NCBI GenBank assembly: GCA_002317115.1
Contig: DCIP01000210.1
Span: 1 to 17,490 of the forward strand
Direction: 5' to 3'
From: Candidatus Scybalocola fimicaballi
Lineage (GTDB): Bacteria > Bacteroidota > Bacteroidia > Bacteroidales > Paludibacteraceae
Length of the DNA: 17,490 bases
Below, one piece after another: positions 16,891 to 17,490 of the stretch. Under the pieces are notes generated by a model that was given only the letters and a program-made list of their open reading frames with translations, had not been told where the DNA came from and did no database searches. The position numbers and the translations under genes were made by a program. Each line of letters begins with the position of its first letter. The stretch's first letter is position 1.

Positions 16891-17487
16891 CTACACCATC
16901 ATTTGTTTAATTATCTCGATTTGCGCAATTCCGTCTTTCCAGGCACTTCCCAAAATGGCGACGCCTCCGAATCCGTATTCACGAACCTGATCAAGTTTGT
17001 CGACGGTGATGCCTCCAAGCGCAATCACGTTTTCGTTGATGATTCCATCTGCTTTGGCTTGCATCAAAACCTCTGGAGTGAAGTTTGAGGCATAACCCAC
17101 TTTGCTGATGCTGTCGAAGATTGGGCTCAAAAAGCAGTATTGCAAATTTTTCGACGTCGCAACCTCCTCCAACGAATGACACGATCGGGAACAAAAAAAC
17201 GATTCTCTGACGTGCGTGTCATCGTCAAGGTTAACGTCAACGTTTATATGTCTGCCGTTCAGATGAGCCCCTCCAAGATTATATTCGTCGACGAGATTGT
17301 AGCAGTCGTGAAGCACAATCTTCTTTCTCTCCTCTGCTGTCAACCCCTCGATGATGCATCTCAACGTCTGCTCGTCAGCCTTAGGATGACGGAGATGCAG
17401 ACGAAAAACACCGCAGCCAATCACTCGTTTGATCTGCTCCGTCTCACAGTCGAAAGGATTCTCCGGAGTGATGACGACTACTTTCAT
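16891..17487 (-). CDS. tenI: ThiE/TenI-family protein, probable thiazole tautomerase
   Basis: A 198-residue TIM-barrel protein related to ThiE but diverged at active-site motifs. The ThiE substrate motif QLR-x-K is replaced by RLHLRHPKAD (29-38), and the HLG-type motif reads GGAHLNGRH (72-80). TenI-type segments SCHSLEEV (102-109), SPIFDSISKVGYAS (121-134) and VIALGGIT are present. TenI isomerises the ThiG product to the aromatic thiazole carboxylate before ThiE uses it. A true thiE lies directly downstream, which favours the TenI role here. It is the most upstream thi gene visible; the ATG at 17485-17487 is 3 nt from the edge, so a longer N-terminus cannot be fully excluded. The symbol reflects the likely subfamily and is less certain than the family. 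Confidence 0.8.
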   Translation of the reverse strand: MKVVVITPENPFDCETEQIKRVIGCGVFRLHLRHPKADEQTLRCIIEGLTAEERKKIVLHDCYNLVDEYNLGGAHLNGRHINVDVNLDDDTHVRESFFCSRSCHSLEEVATSKNLQYCFLSPIFDSISKVGYASNFTPEVLMQAKADGIINENVIALGGITVDKLDQVREYGFGGVAILGSAWKDGIAQIEIIKQMMV

Positions 17488-17490
17488 TTT

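Noticed and set aside
16124..17490. TPP riboswitch for the thiamin operon
   Set aside because: No THI-box-like conserved segments were seen in the intergenic spaces; the operon start is outside the window, where a riboswitch would be expected.

Overview
The window looks like a chromosomal segment of a Bacteroidales bacterium. The evidence is Bacteroidetes-type promoters (-7 element TAnnTTTG, in one case with a TTTG -33 element 19 nt upstream), family signatures typical of the order (a large membrane protein resembling DUF6057, WG-repeat and PD40 lipoproteins, an AraR/NrtR-like Nudix regulator, a four-helix-bundle S23 protein) and few Shine-Dalgarno sequences. Genus cannot be fixed from the sequence. 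There are no rRNA or tRNA genes, no CRISPR and no transposase. No gene-free stretch exceeds 300 bases; the largest gaps are about 180 nt (10136-10315), 167 nt (11000-11166), 151 nt (9457-9607) and 119 nt (8576-8694), and they hold the promoters, terminators and repeats listed below.

Left edge (1-284, minus): the start of a 2H phosphoesterase (ThpR/LigT type), cut by the window edge. Next (366-8575, minus) is a tight six-gene operon with gaps of 19 nt or less or overlaps. In transcription order it is apbE (periplasmic FMN transferase), a secreted WG-repeat protein with a TonB-C-like head, an RhlE-type DEAD-box helicase with an Asn-rich tail, a low-molecular-weight protein-tyrosine phosphatase, a polytopic DUF6057-like membrane protein, and a PD40 beta-propeller lipoprotein. 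It is driven by a near-ideal promoter at 8613-8643 and ends at a hairpin at 309-334. The last protein carries a c-type heme motif (CVNCH) and, at its extreme C-terminus, DGKSGAS, which fits the ApbE flavinylation consensus. The operon may therefore make a heme- and flavin-bearing cell-envelope redox lipoprotein together with the enzyme that flavinylates it. This is the most interesting proposal in the window.

Middle (8695-10999): a Nudix/winged-helix regulator (minus), a small secreted protein of unknown function (minus) with a clear intrinsic terminator, and a divergently transcribed nitroreductase-family flavoprotein (plus).

Right part (11167-17487, all minus): a thiamin biosynthesis operon. 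In transcription order it is a TenI/ThiE-like protein, thiE, thiG, thiC, then a small AT-rich four-helix-bundle gene, an EamA-type transporter and thiH. ThiG and ThiH, with ThiS/ThiF presumably outside the window, make the thiazole; ThiC makes the HMP pyrimidine; ThiE joins them. Five of the six junctions are short, and three of them hold hairpins or 40-42 bp palindromes. The four-helix-bundle gene is framed by inverted arrays of the heptamer AATTATG, and a third array lies at the thiH stop codon. This suggests a small repeat-associated element inserted in the operon. The operon start and any TPP riboswitch lie beyond the right edge.
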